Shown: positions 41,552 through 51,829 of the stretch, piece by piece
Position numbering within the stretch: the stretch's first letter is position 1
How the letters are laid out: each line of letters opens with the position of its first letter
NCBI GenBank assembly: GCA_023265045.1
Contig: JAHFUQ010000006.1
Coordinates: 1 to 63,405, forward strand
DNA from: Acidimicrobiia bacterium
GTDB taxonomy: Bacteria > Actinomycetota > Acidimicrobiia > Acidimicrobiales > AC-14
Direction: 5' to 3'
Length of the DNA stretch: 63,405 bases
Notes under the pieces: generated by a model
The model's database searches: none
The model's input: the letters and a program-made list of their open reading frames with translations, nothing else
What the model was told of the DNA's origin: nothing
Translations under genes and position numbers: made by a program

Positions 41552-42934
41552 TCAGCCCTTGGCCGCGGCTAGCTGGTCGTCGAGCCAGTCCTGCGGCCGG
41601 CGGTCGCCCGCCGCTTTGCGCAGCGCGGCGGCCTGGGCGGCGCGCTCGGAGGGGCTCAAGGTCAAAGCGGTGGCCAGCGCCTCCGCCGTCCCCGAGACGT
41701 CGAAGGGGTTGACCCCCATGGCGGCCGGGCCGAGCTCCTCCCACACCCCAGCCTCGTGGCTGAGGACGATGGCCCCGTCGTGCTCGTTGAGCAAGGCCCC
41801 TTCCTTGGCGACCAGGTTGAGGCCGTCGCGCACGGGGTTGACGAGCAGCACGTCGTACCGGCGCAGCGCCGCCACCGAGGCCGGGTAGTTGTCGGTGGTG
41901 TTGAGCACGACCGGCGTCCACTCGGGCGTCGCCCACCGGGCGTTGACGATGCCGGCGAGGGCCTCGACCTCCTGGCGGTAGGCCAGGTAGTCGGGCAGCC
42001 CCTCGCGCGAGGGGTAGGCCAGCGCCCAGAACACGACCCGTCCCCGCCATTCCGGGTGGGTGTGCAGCAGTTCGTCGAAGGCCCAAAAGCCCCGCAGCAG
42101 GTTCTTGGACAGCTCGATGCGGTCCACCCGCACGATCAGCCGCCGGCCCTTGAGCATGTCCTCGAGGGCGGCCAGTTCGGCCTCGCACTCGTCGGAGTCG
42201 GCCGTCTTGCGCAGGTCGTGCCAGTCGGGCGCCAAAGGGGACACGAACGTGGCCGGCTCGAAGCCGAGCACGTTCTGGCAGCACCCCGAGAAGTTGTCCG
42301 CCCACCGCTGGGCGTGGAAGCCGCACGACTGGTGGCTGCTCATGCCCACCAACAGCTCCTCGGCCACCGTCGTGGGCAGCACCCGCAACATGCCCGGCTC
42401 GCAGAAGGGGATGTGGGTGAAGTGGACGGCGTGGAGGTCCTTGCGGGTCTGCGCCAGCCACGTGCCGACGAGGGCGAGGTGGTAGTCCTGCACGAGGACG
42501 GTGGCGCCCTCAGGGGCCTCGGCTACGACCGCCCGTGCGAAGGCGTGGTTCACCTCGCGGTAGGCGTCCCAGGCCTGGTGCCAGTGCCGGTCGAGCCGGG
42601 GCCGCCGGGCCAGCTCGTACAGGTCGTGGAAGAGGTACCAGAGGGTGGCGTTGGAGATGACCTCGTAGAACATCCGGTACGAGGACAGGTCGATCGCCAG
42701 CGACTTGATACGGAAGCCTTCGGCCTCGATCGTCCCCTCGGCGGCGGCCTCGCGGTCTTCGTCGGTGATGGCGGCGGCGATCCAAAGGGTCCTGGTGTCC
42801 TTCGTCAGCGGCCCGAGGGCGGACACCAGGCCGCCCGCGCCCCGCTTGGCGACAAGGCGGCCGTCCTCGGCGCGGGAGAACGACAGCGGCCCACGATTGG
42901 AGACGACGACGAGTGGTTTGGACCCGACGGCGAT
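41552..42934 (-). CDS. otsA: Trehalose-6-phosphate synthase OtsA
   Basis: The GT20 enzyme (460 residues) has KPLVVVSNRGPLSFSRAEDG, FHDLYELARRPR, VQDYHLALVGTWLAQ, HFTHIPFCEPGMLRVLP, VDRIELSKNLLRGFWAFDEL and NPVRDGLNLVAKE. It joins UDP-glucose and glucose-6-phosphate. The start is remarkable: no ATG, GTG or TTG precedes the conserved VVVSNRG motif within a sensible distance. An ATC at 42934 sits where the start should be, seven bases after TAGGGT, whose TAG is the stop of the upstream gene. An ATC start on a leaderless mRNA is the best reading. Confidence 0.93.
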   Translation of the reverse strand: MAVGSKPLVVVSNRGPLSFSRAEDGRLVAKRGAGGLVSALGPLTKDTRTLWIAAAITDEDREAAAEGTIEAEGFRIKSLAIDLSSYRMFYEVISNATLWYLFHDLYELARRPRLDRHWHQAWDAYREVNHAFARAVVAEAPEGATVLVQDYHLALVGTWLAQTRKDLHAVHFTHIPFCEPGMLRVLPTTVAEELLVGMSSHQSCGFHAQRWADNFSGCCQNVLGFEPATFVSPLAPDWHDLRKTADSDECEAELAALEDMLKGRRLIVRVDRIELSKNLLRGFWAFDELLHTHPEWRGRVVFWALAYPSREGLPDYLAYRQEVEALAGIVNARWATPEWTPVVLNTTDNYPASVAALRRYDVLLVNPVRDGLNLVAKEGALLNEHDGAIVLSHEAGVWEELGPAAMGVNPFDVSGTAEALATALTLSPSERAAQAAALRKAAGDRRPQDWLDDQLAAAKG

Positions 42935-42944
42935 GGCAGAAACC

Positions 42945-43667
42945 CTAACGAACCTGGGGGAGGAGCCGATCCACCACCTCTGCGACGCCCTCGCCGTATG
43001 CGCCCGCGGTGCGTAGCGGCCATTCCAGGGACATGTCGGCGTTGGCCACGAGCCAGCACTCGCCCACCACGTCGGCACAGGCGAGGTCGCCGGCCGAGTC
43101 GCCCACGTACGCCACCTCGTCCCGGGCCAGGCCGTGATGGGCCCGGTCGATCTCGACGCCGGAGGGCTTGCCCGTTCCGGCCGGCGCGAGGTGGAACGCC
43201 ATCCCGTTGTCGACCAGCCGGCACCACCCGAACCCGAGGCGGTCGAGCTCGTCGTTGGCCGCGGCGATGTCGACCGTGCGGTCCGCCCGCAGCAGGTACG
43301 TCGCCTCCCGCCCCTCGTTCCACGGCTCGTACGGTTCGAGCCCGAAGTCGACGACCGCGCCGATGGCGCCCCGGGCCAGCATGGCCTCCACCGGCGTCTC
43401 ACCCCGGAACGGGAACCGGCCCAATTCGTAGCGGACCTCCCGCCCCTCCACGTGCACGCACCCCAGCTCGCCGATGCCCCGGGGCAGGCCCAAAAGGCGG
43501 CACAGCTCGGAGACCTGCACCCGTCCGCGGCCCGAGATGGGCACGACGGTGAGGCCGCCGGCGCGGGCCCGCACCAGCGCGTCGGCGATCCGGGTCGAGC
43601 CGCCGTAGAACAGGTCGCCGCCGGGACCGGTCAGCGTGCGGTCGACATCGACGTACAGGACCTTCAC
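42945..43667 (-). CDS. HAD-family phosphatase, glucosyl/mannosyl-3-phosphoglycerate phosphatase-like
   Basis: The 240-residue protein has VKVLYVDVDRTLTGPGGDLF (motif I DxDxT), VVPISGRGRVQVSELC, GKPSGVEIDRAH and EVAYVGDSAGDLACADVVG. Its place right after gpgS, with a GTGA overlap, suggests that it removes phosphate from glucosyl-3-phosphoglycerate to give glucosylglycerate, a compatible solute. This function is inferred from context. Confidence 0.8.
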   Translation of the reverse strand: MKVLYVDVDRTLTGPGGDLFYGGSTRIADALVRARAGGLTVVPISGRGRVQVSELCRLLGLPRGIGELGCVHVEGREVRYELGRFPFRGETPVEAMLARGAIGAVVDFGLEPYEPWNEGREATYLLRADRTVDIAAANDELDRLGFGWCRLVDNGMAFHLAPAGTGKPSGVEIDRAHHGLARDEVAYVGDSAGDLACADVVGECWLVANADMSLEWPLRTAGAYGEGVAEVVDRLLPQVR

Positions 43668-44350
43668 GCCGACGCCGGCCAATCGGCGGCCCGGCTCAGG
43701 GCCGCGTGCAACACCTCGCGAGCCTGCACGCGCAGCTCCGCGAGCGGGCGATTGCGGTGGCGCTTCACCCCGAGGTCGGCTTGGGCGGTGCGTTCGAGCC
43801 CGATCGCGGCCACCACATCGATCAGCAGGGCGATGTCGACGCCGTACCCGCTGGCGAACGTCAACGGCTCGAGCACCTCGCGCCGGGCCGCGAACTCGCC
43901 GGCCAACGGCTGGGCGAACCCGCCCAGGTGCGGGAACAACAGGTCGATCACGGGCCGGGCGACCAGTTCGGTGACCCGGCCCGCCTCGCCCAGACGCTCG
44001 TAGCGCCCCTTCACGAACCCGATGCGGGCGTCGGCTTGCAGCGGGGCCAGCAACCCGAGCACGAAGGCCGGGTTGAAGTCCACCAGGTCGGCGTCGCAGA
44101 AGACGAGCAAATCCCCCTTGGCCGCCTGGAGCCCGGTCCACAGCGCCGCGCCCTTCCCCGCGCCGTCGCACGGCACGACCGTCGCGCCCGCCGCCTCGGC
44201 CACCCGGGCGGTCCCGTCGGTCGACGCGTCGTCGACGACCATGACCTCGTCCACCACGTCCAAGGCGACGATCCGCTCGACGATCGTGCCCACGGTGGCC
44301 GCTTCATTGCGGGCGGGGAGGCACACTGAAACCAAGTCCACGCAAACCAT
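43664..44350 (-). CDS. gpgS: Glucosyl-3-phosphoglycerate synthase-like glycosyltransferase (GT2/GT81)
   Basis: The 228-residue protein has VCLPARNEAATVGTIVERIV, VDEVMVVDDASTDGTARVAE, GKGAALWTGLQAAKGDLLVF with CDADLVDF (the metal-binding DAD), and FASGYGVDIALLIDV. These match GpgS, which transfers glucose to 3-phosphoglycerate. It forms a pair with the HAD gene. The ATG at 44350 was chosen; an upstream ATG at 44380 would overlap the divergent promoter. Confidence 0.85.
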   Translation of the reverse strand: MVCVDLVSVCLPARNEAATVGTIVERIVALDVVDEVMVVDDASTDGTARVAEAAGATVVPCDGAGKGAALWTGLQAAKGDLLVFCDADLVDFNPAFVLGLLAPLQADARIGFVKGRYERLGEAGRVTELVARPVIDLLFPHLGGFAQPLAGEFAARREVLEPLTFASGYGVDIALLIDVVAAIGLERTAQADLGVKRHRNRPLAELRVQAREVLHAALSRAADWPASA

Positions 44351-44351
44351 T

Positions 44352-44380
44352 TTGACCTTCGCGGTGGAGGCCGCGATCAT
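44352..44380 (+). promoter_or_regulatory. Promoter of the SAM-riboswitch operon
   Basis: TTGACC (44352-44357) and GATCAT (44375-44380) are 17 bp apart. Transcription would start at about 44387, exactly where the riboswitch aptamer begins. Confidence 0.5.
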
Positions 44381-44385
44381 GGACA

Positions 44386-44482
44386 CATCATCCAGAGCGG
44401 TTGAGGGACGGGCCCCGTGACGCCGCGGCAACCAGCAGAGGGCAGCTCGCCCATGCCAGGTGCCAATGCCCGACCGATGAGG
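44386..44482 (+). promoter_or_regulatory. SAM-I (S-box) riboswitch
   Basis: The conserved aptamer is evident: CAGAGCGGTTGAGGGACGGG, then GACGCCGCGGCAACC (kink-turn and SAM site) and GGTGCCAATGCCCGACC. The closing stem P1 pairs TCATC (44388-44392) with GATGA (44476-44480). The last base of P1 is the first of the ribosome-binding AGGAGG (44480-44485), with no terminator between. Control is therefore likely at translation. Confidence 0.9.
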
Positions 44483-44490
44483 AGGCAGAA

Positions 44491-45741
44491 GTGGCGTACG
44501 TGACCGGGCTGCGATGTCGTGAGTGCGGGCGCGCCTACCCGGCGGAGGCGCTGCACGTCTGCGAATACTGCTTCGGGCCGCTCGAGGTCACCTACGACTA
44601 CGAGCGCATCGCCGCCGAGACCACGCGCGAGACGATCGCCGCCGGCCCCAACTCGATCTGGCGCTACGCCAACCTCCTGCCCGCGAACGGTCACGGCGAT
44701 GTCGACCTGGGCGCTGGTTACACCCCGCTGGTGCGCGCCGACCGGCTGGCGGCCGAGCTGGGCCTCGGCGAACTGTGGCTCAAGAACGACACCGTCAACC
44801 CCACCGGGTCGTTCAAGGACCGGGTGGTGGCGGTCGCGTTGGCGCGCGCCCGGGAGCTCGGGTTCAAGGTGGCGGCGTGCGCATCGACCGGCAACCTGGC
44901 CAACTCGGTGGCCGCCCACGCGGCTCGGGCCGGGATGCAACACGTCGTGTTCGTCCCCGCCGACCTGGAGGCGGGCAAGATCGTCATGACGTCGGTCTAT
45001 GGCCCCCACCTGGTGGCCGTCGAGGGCAGCTACGACGACGTCAACCGCCTGTGCGCGGAGCTGACCTCGGAGCGACCCACGTGGGCGTTCGTGAACGTCA
45101 ACCTCCGCACGTACTACGCCGAGGGCTCCAAGACGCTGGCGTTCGAGACGGCCGAGCAGCTCGGCTGGCAGGCGCCGGACCACGTCGTCGTCCCGGTCGG
45201 CTCCGGCTCGCAGCTGACCAAGATCGCCAAGGGCTTCGAGGAGTTGGGGAAGGTCGGCCTGCTCGACGAGGCGCCGCACGTCCGCGTGTCCGGCGCCCAG
45301 GCCGTGGGGTGTTCGCCCATCGCCACCGCGTTCACCGAGCACCACGATTACGTCCGGCCGGTCAAGCCGTCGACCATCGCCAAGTCCATCGCCATCGGCA
45401 ACCCGGCCGACGGCTGGTACGCGCTGGACGTGGTGCGCTCCAGCGGGGGCGCATTCGCAGCCGTGACCGACGAGGAGCTGGTGGACGCCATGATCCTGCT
45501 GGCCCGCACCGAGGGCATCTTCGCCGAAACCGCGGCAGGGGTGACCATCGCCACCCTGGCCAAGCTGGCCGCCGCCGGGGTCGTCCGCCGGGACGAGCGG
45601 GTCGTCGCCTACGTCACCGGCCACGGCCTGAAGACCATCGAGGCGGTCGCTTCGCGAGCTCGGCCGCACGCCACCATCGCCCCCACCCTGGACGCGTTCA
45701 ACGACGCCTTGGGCGCCGAACTGGAGGACAGCTCCTCATGA
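44491..45741 (+). CDS. Threonine-synthase-like PLP enzyme; candidate O-phosphohomoserine-dependent homocysteine synthase
   Basis: The 416-residue fold-type-II PLP enzyme has N-terminal zinc-ribbon-like cysteines (LRCRECGRAYP, HVCEYCFGPLEV), the PLP lysine in NPTGSFKDRVVAVALARA, ACASTGNLANSVAAHAARAG and VPVGSGSQLTKIAKGFEELG. By family it would be threonine synthase (ThrC), acting on O-phosphohomoserine. Two facts argue for methionine supply instead: it is under a SAM riboswitch, and it overlaps (ATGA) a sulfur-carrier gene. Using the thiocarboxylate of that carrier in place of water would give homocysteine. The GTG start has AGGAGG five bases upstream. Confidence 0.85.
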   Translation: MAYVTGLRCRECGRAYPAEALHVCEYCFGPLEVTYDYERIAAETTRETIAAGPNSIWRYANLLPANGHGDVDLGAGYTPLVRADRLAAELGLGELWLKNDTVNPTGSFKDRVVAVALARARELGFKVAACASTGNLANSVAAHAARAGMQHVVFVPADLEAGKIVMTSVYGPHLVAVEGSYDDVNRLCAELTSERPTWAFVNVNLRTYYAEGSKTLAFETAEQLGWQAPDHVVVPVGSGSQLTKIAKGFEELGKVGLLDEAPHVRVSGAQAVGCSPIATAFTEHHDYVRPVKPSTIAKSIAIGNPADGWYALDVVRSSGGAFAAVTDEELVDAMILLARTEGIFAETAAGVTIATLAKLAAAGVVRRDERVVAYVTGHGLKTIEAVASRARPHATIAPTLDAFNDALGAELEDSSS

Positions 45742-46013
45742 CCGTGATCGTTCGCATCCCGACGCAGTTGCGCTCGCTCTCAGGGGGCGACGCCGAGGTC
45801 AAGGTGGAGGGCGACACGGTCGGCGTTGCCCTGGCCGACCTCGAAACCAAGCACCCGGGCTTCGCCAGCCGGCTGTTCGACGACGACGGCAAGCTGCGCC
45901 GGTTCGTCAACGTCTTCGTGGCCGACGAGGACGTGCGGTTCCTCCAGGGCCTGGACACGCCCGTGTCCGAGGGGCAAGTTGTATCGATCATCCCGGCGGT
46001 CGCAGGGGGGTAG
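45738..46013 (+). CDS. MoaD/ThiS-like sulfur carrier protein
   Basis: The 91-residue beta-grasp protein reads VIVRIPTQLRSLSGGDAEVK, FVNVFVADEDVRFLQGLDTP and ends VVSIIPAVAGG. The free Gly-Gly end is the site of adenylation and thiocarboxylation. It resembles CysO of mycobacteria, which feeds sulfur to CysM. Here the partner is a threonine-synthase-like enzyme. The E1-like activating enzyme is not in the window. Confidence 0.9.
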   Translation: MTVIVRIPTQLRSLSGGDAEVKVEGDTVGVALADLETKHPGFASRLFDDDGKLRRFVNVFVADEDVRFLQGLDTPVSEGQVVSIIPAVAGG

Positions 46014-46016
46014 CCC

Positions 46017-46379
46017 ATGGCGTTACGAGACAAGCTGCGGGAGCGCAGCCAGCCGTTCCTCGAGCCCGGCGAGGAGATCCGCCAGGTGTTCTTGGCCCAG
46101 GCGGGGCCCAGCCCGTGGCTTTTCGCCCTCAGCTGGCTGCTCGCCTTCTTGATGAAGTACCGGGTCGTCGTCGTGACTGACCGGGGCGTCGTGCTGCTGA
46201 GCGCCAGCCCGGTGGTGCCCACCAAGCCCAAAGAGCTGGTGGCCCGCCTGCCCCGGAGCACCACCTTCGGCCCGCTCTCAGGCGTGTGGGCCAAGACCCA
46301 GATCCAAGGCGAGAAGTTCTACATCCACAAGCGTTTCCACAAAGACGTCGAGGCAGCGGACGCCGAAGCCGCCGCGTAG
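46017..46379 (+). CDS. Small PH-like protein of unknown function
   Basis: The 120-residue protein starts three bases after the sulfur-carrier stop. It has a hydrophobic stretch (PWLFALSWLLAFLMKY) followed by strands VVVVTDRGVVLLSASPVV and the motif KFYIHKRFHKDVEAADAE. The pattern suggests a bacterial PH-like domain with a membrane-contact segment. It is the last gene of the SAM-riboswitch operon; whether it helps the sulfur pathway is unknown. Confidence 0.7.
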   Translation: MALRDKLRERSQPFLEPGEEIRQVFLAQAGPSPWLFALSWLLAFLMKYRVVVVTDRGVVLLSASPVVPTKPKELVARLPRSTTFGPLSGVWAKTQIQGEKFYIHKRFHKDVEAADAEAAA

Positions 46380-46382
46380 GCC

Positions 46383-46431
46383 GTTCTCCTCCGGATTGAC
46401 CACCTCTTTGGTGGTGAAAGCTCAGGAGAAC
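46383..46431. terminator. Two nested inverted repeats after the operon
   Basis: GTTCTCCT (46383) pairs with AGGAGAAC (46424), and inside it ACCACC pairs with GGTGGT around a TCTTT loop. It lies between converging genes and probably ends transcription on both strands. Confidence 0.55.
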
Positions 46432-46452
46432 ATCTGAAGGAGATAGACCGAG

Positions 46453-49400
46453 TTATACCGTCAGGGTATGGAAGTACCCGGCGGCGACCCCGGCCGCGTC
46501 GTTGACGCCCGGAACCACCTCGGGTGTCGCCCGCTCCGCCGTCGTGCCGTCGCCCAGCTGGCCGACGCCGTTCCAGCCCCACGCGACCACCGCGCCGTCG
46601 CGCCGCACCGCGACCGAGTGGTACCCGCCCCCGGCGACCGAGGAGATGGCGCTCAGGCCGGGCACCACGACCGGCGTCGCCCGGTCGACCGTGCTCCCGT
46701 CGCCGAGCTGGTGGACGCCGTTGGAGCCCCAGGCCCGCACCGTGCCGTCGTCCAGCACGGCCAGGCTGTGCAGCCCCCCGCCCGCCACCGAGACGGCCCG
46801 CCCGCCGAGCCCGTCCACCCAGTTGGGGTACGGGTCGAACCCGGCCGCCGGCGCGAGACGGCCCAGCTGCCCGTAGGCGTTCCAGCCCCAGGTGCGCACC
46901 GGCCCCGCGGTCGAAAAGGCGATCGAGTGGTAGGCGCCGGCGGCGATGCCACCCATCAGCTCGGCGAAGGTCTGCACGGGAACGTGGCGGTCGACGGTCG
47001 TGCCGTCGCCCAGTTGGCCGACGCCGTTCCAGCCCCATGCCCACACCGTCCCGTCGGCCTTGAGGGCGAGCGAGTGGTACGCGCCGGCGGCGATGGCGGT
47101 GACACCCGTCAACCCCCCGACCCTCACCGGCTGGTGGCGCTCGATGACCGTCCCGTCGCCCAGCTGCCCAACCCCGTTCCAGCCCCACGCCCACACCGTC
47201 CCGTCCGCCTTGAGCGCCAAGGAGTGGTACCCGCCCGCCCCGACCGCGACCACGCCCGTCAACCCCGGCACGGTGATGGGCGCAAGCCGGTCGGTCGCCG
47301 TCCCGTCGCCCAGCTGCCCCACCCCGTTCGAGCCCCACGCGGCCACCGTCCCGTTGGCCATCGCCGCCAGCGAGTGGAACGCCCCGCCCGAAACTGACGA
47401 AGCCCCCGCGACCGGCGCCGCCACGGGCGACACCCGGGCGGTCGTCGTGCCGTCCCCGAGCCCGCCCATCCCGTTCCAGCCGGCGGCGCGGGGGGTGCGG
47501 GCCTGAGGAGCGGCCGGGTCGAAGCGCAGCACCGCGGCCCCGTCGCCCGCTGCCGAAGCGCCCACCACGACCAGCCGCCCGTCGGGCAGGAGCTTGGCGT
47601 CGGCCGGGCCGCTCATGGCCGATGTCGACCACACGCCGTTGGCGCCGAAGGACCGGTCCAGCGCGCCGTTGGCCAGGAAACGCACGAGCGTCAGGCGAAA
47701 CGGCCCGGCCGTCGGGATCGTCTCGCCGACGACGACCACCCGGCCGTCCGCCTGCACGAGGATGTCCGAGGGTACGTCCTTGAAGCCGACATCGAGCCTG
47801 ACCATGCCGGCCGCGCCGAAGTGGGCGTCCCGCGTGCCGTCGTCGCCCAGGGCGAACAGCACGAGGTCCGACGGGTAGGGGTAGGCCGCCTCCGTGTAAC
47901 CGGCGACGAAAATCCGCCCGCCAGCGCCGGCGCCGGCGCCGCCGCCGCTGGTCGCCACCGCCTGCCCCCGCAGGGGGAGCCCGTTGAACGCCGCGTCGCG
48001 CCGCCCGTCCGCTAAGTACCGCTCGACGTCGGTGTGCTCGTAGATCGGTTGCGAGTAGATGCTCAGGACCCGCCCCGAGCCGTCTATCGCGGTGTGGCCT
48101 CCCGAAGACGGGGGGCCGTCCGCCGATGCGTCGGGGCTGCGGGGGATCACGTCGCCCGACGCCGTCAGCCGCGTCATCGACGGCGTGATGAGCATGGTCC
48201 CACCGGCGAGGAGGAACAGGCGGTCGGCCCCGGGGGCGGGCACTCGCGCGATCCCGCGGTCGGCGAACGCCTGGTCGAGGGCGCCGTCGGGCAGGTACCG
48301 CTCGACCACCACCGATCCTCCCCACCCGGCGAGCACCAGCAGGCGGCCGTCGGGCTGAACGACGACATCGGCCGGCCCCTGGCGCCCCAGCTCGCTCACG
48401 ATCGGGTGGCCGGGCCGGAAGCTCGGGTCGACGGCCCCGTTCGACAGGAAGCGCATCAGCAGCAGCTGGTCGTCGGACGTCCCAGCCATGACGACCCGGC
48501 CGTCGGGCTGCGCAGCCACGGCGACCGCCCGTTGCACTGACGGCAGGCCGAAGTCGTGGTGCTCGGGCGGGTTCTGGGAGTCGAGCGCCCCGCTGGACAG
48601 GTAGCGGGCCCGGAACCAGTCGTCCCCGGACCGCCCCGCCACGGTGACGGGCGTGTCGTACGGGCCGTTGATCGGGTCCGGCGGGTCGGCGATGAAGAAG
48701 CCGAGGGCGCCGTCGTTGGCCGTGCCGAGGTCGGTCACGACGGCGCCGCCCGCCCCGAAAACCAAGTCAATCGCGCCGCCGAGCGTGAACCGGGCGATGA
48801 GACTGTCGGTCCTCCCGTCCGCCTGGGTCGACGTCCCGACGGCGACCAACTTGGTCGACCGGTCGTACGGCGCCACCTGTGCGAACGTCGCCCGCAGGCC
48901 GCCGAACCGGACCCTGACCAGGCCCCCCGACCCAAAGGCCGGGTCCAAACGGCCGTCAAGGGTCAGGCGGGCGATGAAGGCGTCGTCCCCCGCCGACCCG
49001 GTCACGTACATCCCCGGGAAGGCGCCGGAGAAGCCGTTGACGGCGTCCTCGCCGGGGGACAGGTCGAGGAGGCTGACGCCACTGTCGCCGAACGATGGAT
49101 CGAGGCGGCCGTCGGGCAGGAACCGGGCGACGAACGCCCGGTCGCCCGTCCGGCCGCCGATGGTCAGGCCGCCCTGGCCGAGGGCGAGGGGCACGTCGGC
49201 CCCTGCGCCGAGGTCCACGAGCGTCCTTCCGCCGTCGCCGAAGCGAGCATCGAGGGCGCCGTTCTGGTCGTACCGGGCCAGGCCCAGGCTGCCGCCGACG
49301 TCGCCGAACACCGTCAGCCCGTCGAGCTGGTACGACGCCAGGCGGGCCGTCGCCGGCGCGCCCCACGCGGTGCGCACCCTGCCGTCAGCGCCGAACGACC

Positions 49401-49806
49401 GGACAACGGCGCCGGACTGGTCAAAGGCGGCGAGGGCGAAGTCGCCGCCCGCGGCATCCACGACGACCCGAACATTGCCCATCGCGGTCGACGCCACGCC
49501 GTACCCCGCCGACGGCACGCCGAAGTCGACCGACGCCCGCCCGTTCCAAAGAACGTCGCCGCCGCCATTCCCACCCGCGACGGTGCTGATCATCATGTTG
49601 CCGTCGGCCGAACCGAGCACGAAGCTGGCGCCAGGCGTGGCGTTGATCACATCGGTGGTGGCGGCGCCGAACTTGACCGCCGTCACGCCCCCCGTGCCAA
49701 AGGTCGCGTCAGCCTCGCCCGTGGCGCGAGCAGGGGCGACGCCGGCGCCGGCCAGCGTTCCGGCGGCCACCACAACAGCGACGAACGATCGGGAGAGGCG
49801 GGCCAT
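46453..49806 (-). CDS. Secreted protein with delta-60 repeats and RCC1 repeats
   Basis: This 1117-residue protein has a signal peptide (RSFVAVVVAAGTLAGAGVAPARA, residues 5-27, partly shown: SFVAVVVAAG). Residues 30-770 hold many copies of a unit like FLPDGRLDPSFGDSGVSLLD (delta-60 repeats). Residues 780-1117 hold about seven RCC1 repeats such as VWAWGWNGVGQLGDGT and GAYHSLALKADG. Both repeat types fold into beta-propellers. It has no catalytic motif or anchor and is probably a surface or matrix protein. DNA repeats inside the gene could favour recombination. Confidence 0.85.
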   Translation of the reverse strand: MARLSRSFVAVVVAAGTLAGAGVAPARATGEADATFGTGGVTAVKFGAATTDVINATPGASFVLGSADGNMMISTVAGGNGGGDVLWNGRASVDFGVPSAGYGVASTAMGNVRVVVDAAGGDFALAAFDQSGAVVRSFGADGRVRTAWGAPATARLASYQLDGLTVFGDVGGSLGLARYDQNGALDARFGDGGRTLVDLGAGADVPLALGQGGLTIGGRTGDRAFVARFLPDGRLDPSFGDSGVSLLDLSPGEDAVNGFSGAFPGMYVTGSAGDDAFIARLTLDGRLDPAFGSGGLVRVRFGGLRATFAQVAPYDRSTKLVAVGTSTQADGRTDSLIARFTLGGAIDLVFGAGGAVVTDLGTANDGALGFFIADPPDPINGPYDTPVTVAGRSGDDWFRARYLSSGALDSQNPPEHHDFGLPSVQRAVAVAAQPDGRVVMAGTSDDQLLLMRFLSNGAVDPSFRPGHPIVSELGRQGPADVVVQPDGRLLVLAGWGGSVVVERYLPDGALDQAFADRGIARVPAPGADRLFLLAGGTMLITPSMTRLTASGDVIPRSPDASADGPPSSGGHTAIDGSGRVLSIYSQPIYEHTDVERYLADGRRDAAFNGLPLRGQAVATSGGGAGAGAGGRIFVAGYTEAAYPYPSDLVLFALGDDGTRDAHFGAAGMVRLDVGFKDVPSDILVQADGRVVVVGETIPTAGPFRLTLVRFLANGALDRSFGANGVWSTSAMSGPADAKLLPDGRLVVVGASAAGDGAAVLRFDPAAPQARTPRAAGWNGMGGLGDGTTTARVSPVAAPVAGASSVSGGAFHSLAAMANGTVAAWGSNGVGQLGDGTATDRLAPITVPGLTGVVAVGAGGYHSLALKADGTVWAWGWNGVGQLGDGTVIERHQPVRVGGLTGVTAIAAGAYHSLALKADGTVWAWGWNGVGQLGDGTTVDRHVPVQTFAELMGGIAAGAYHSIAFSTAGPVRTWGWNAYGQLGRLAPAAGFDPYPNWVDGLGGRAVSVAGGGLHSLAVLDDGTVRAWGSNGVHQLGDGSTVDRATPVVVPGLSAISSVAGGGYHSVAVRRDGAVVAWGWNGVGQLGDGTTAERATPEVVPGVNDAAGVAAGYFHTLTV

Positions 49807-51744
<1,938 letters not shown>

Positions 51745-51756
51745 GCATTCGCAAAT

Positions 51757-51783
51757 CGGGGAGGGGGCGCCGCCCCCTCCCCG
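51757..51783 (+). terminator. groEL terminator hairpin
   Basis: CGGGGAGGGGGCG and CGCCCCCTCCCCG are exact complements around one central base; about 11 pairs can form, 13 bp after the groEL stop. A short T-containing tail (TCGTCGT) follows. Confidence 0.75.
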
Positions 51784-51829
51784 TCGTCGTATGGACGCGG
51801 CCTATCCCAGCTGCTGTACCACGCCTGCC

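Noticed and set aside
44401..44490. Upstream extension of the threonine-synthase-like gene
   Set aside because: The open frame covers the SAM riboswitch; the GTG with AGGAGG at 44491 is the real start.
46319..48325. A 668-codon minus-strand frame inside the giant propeller gene
   Set aside because: It is a shifted frame of the RCC1/delta-60 gene; its repetitive look only mirrors the real repeats.
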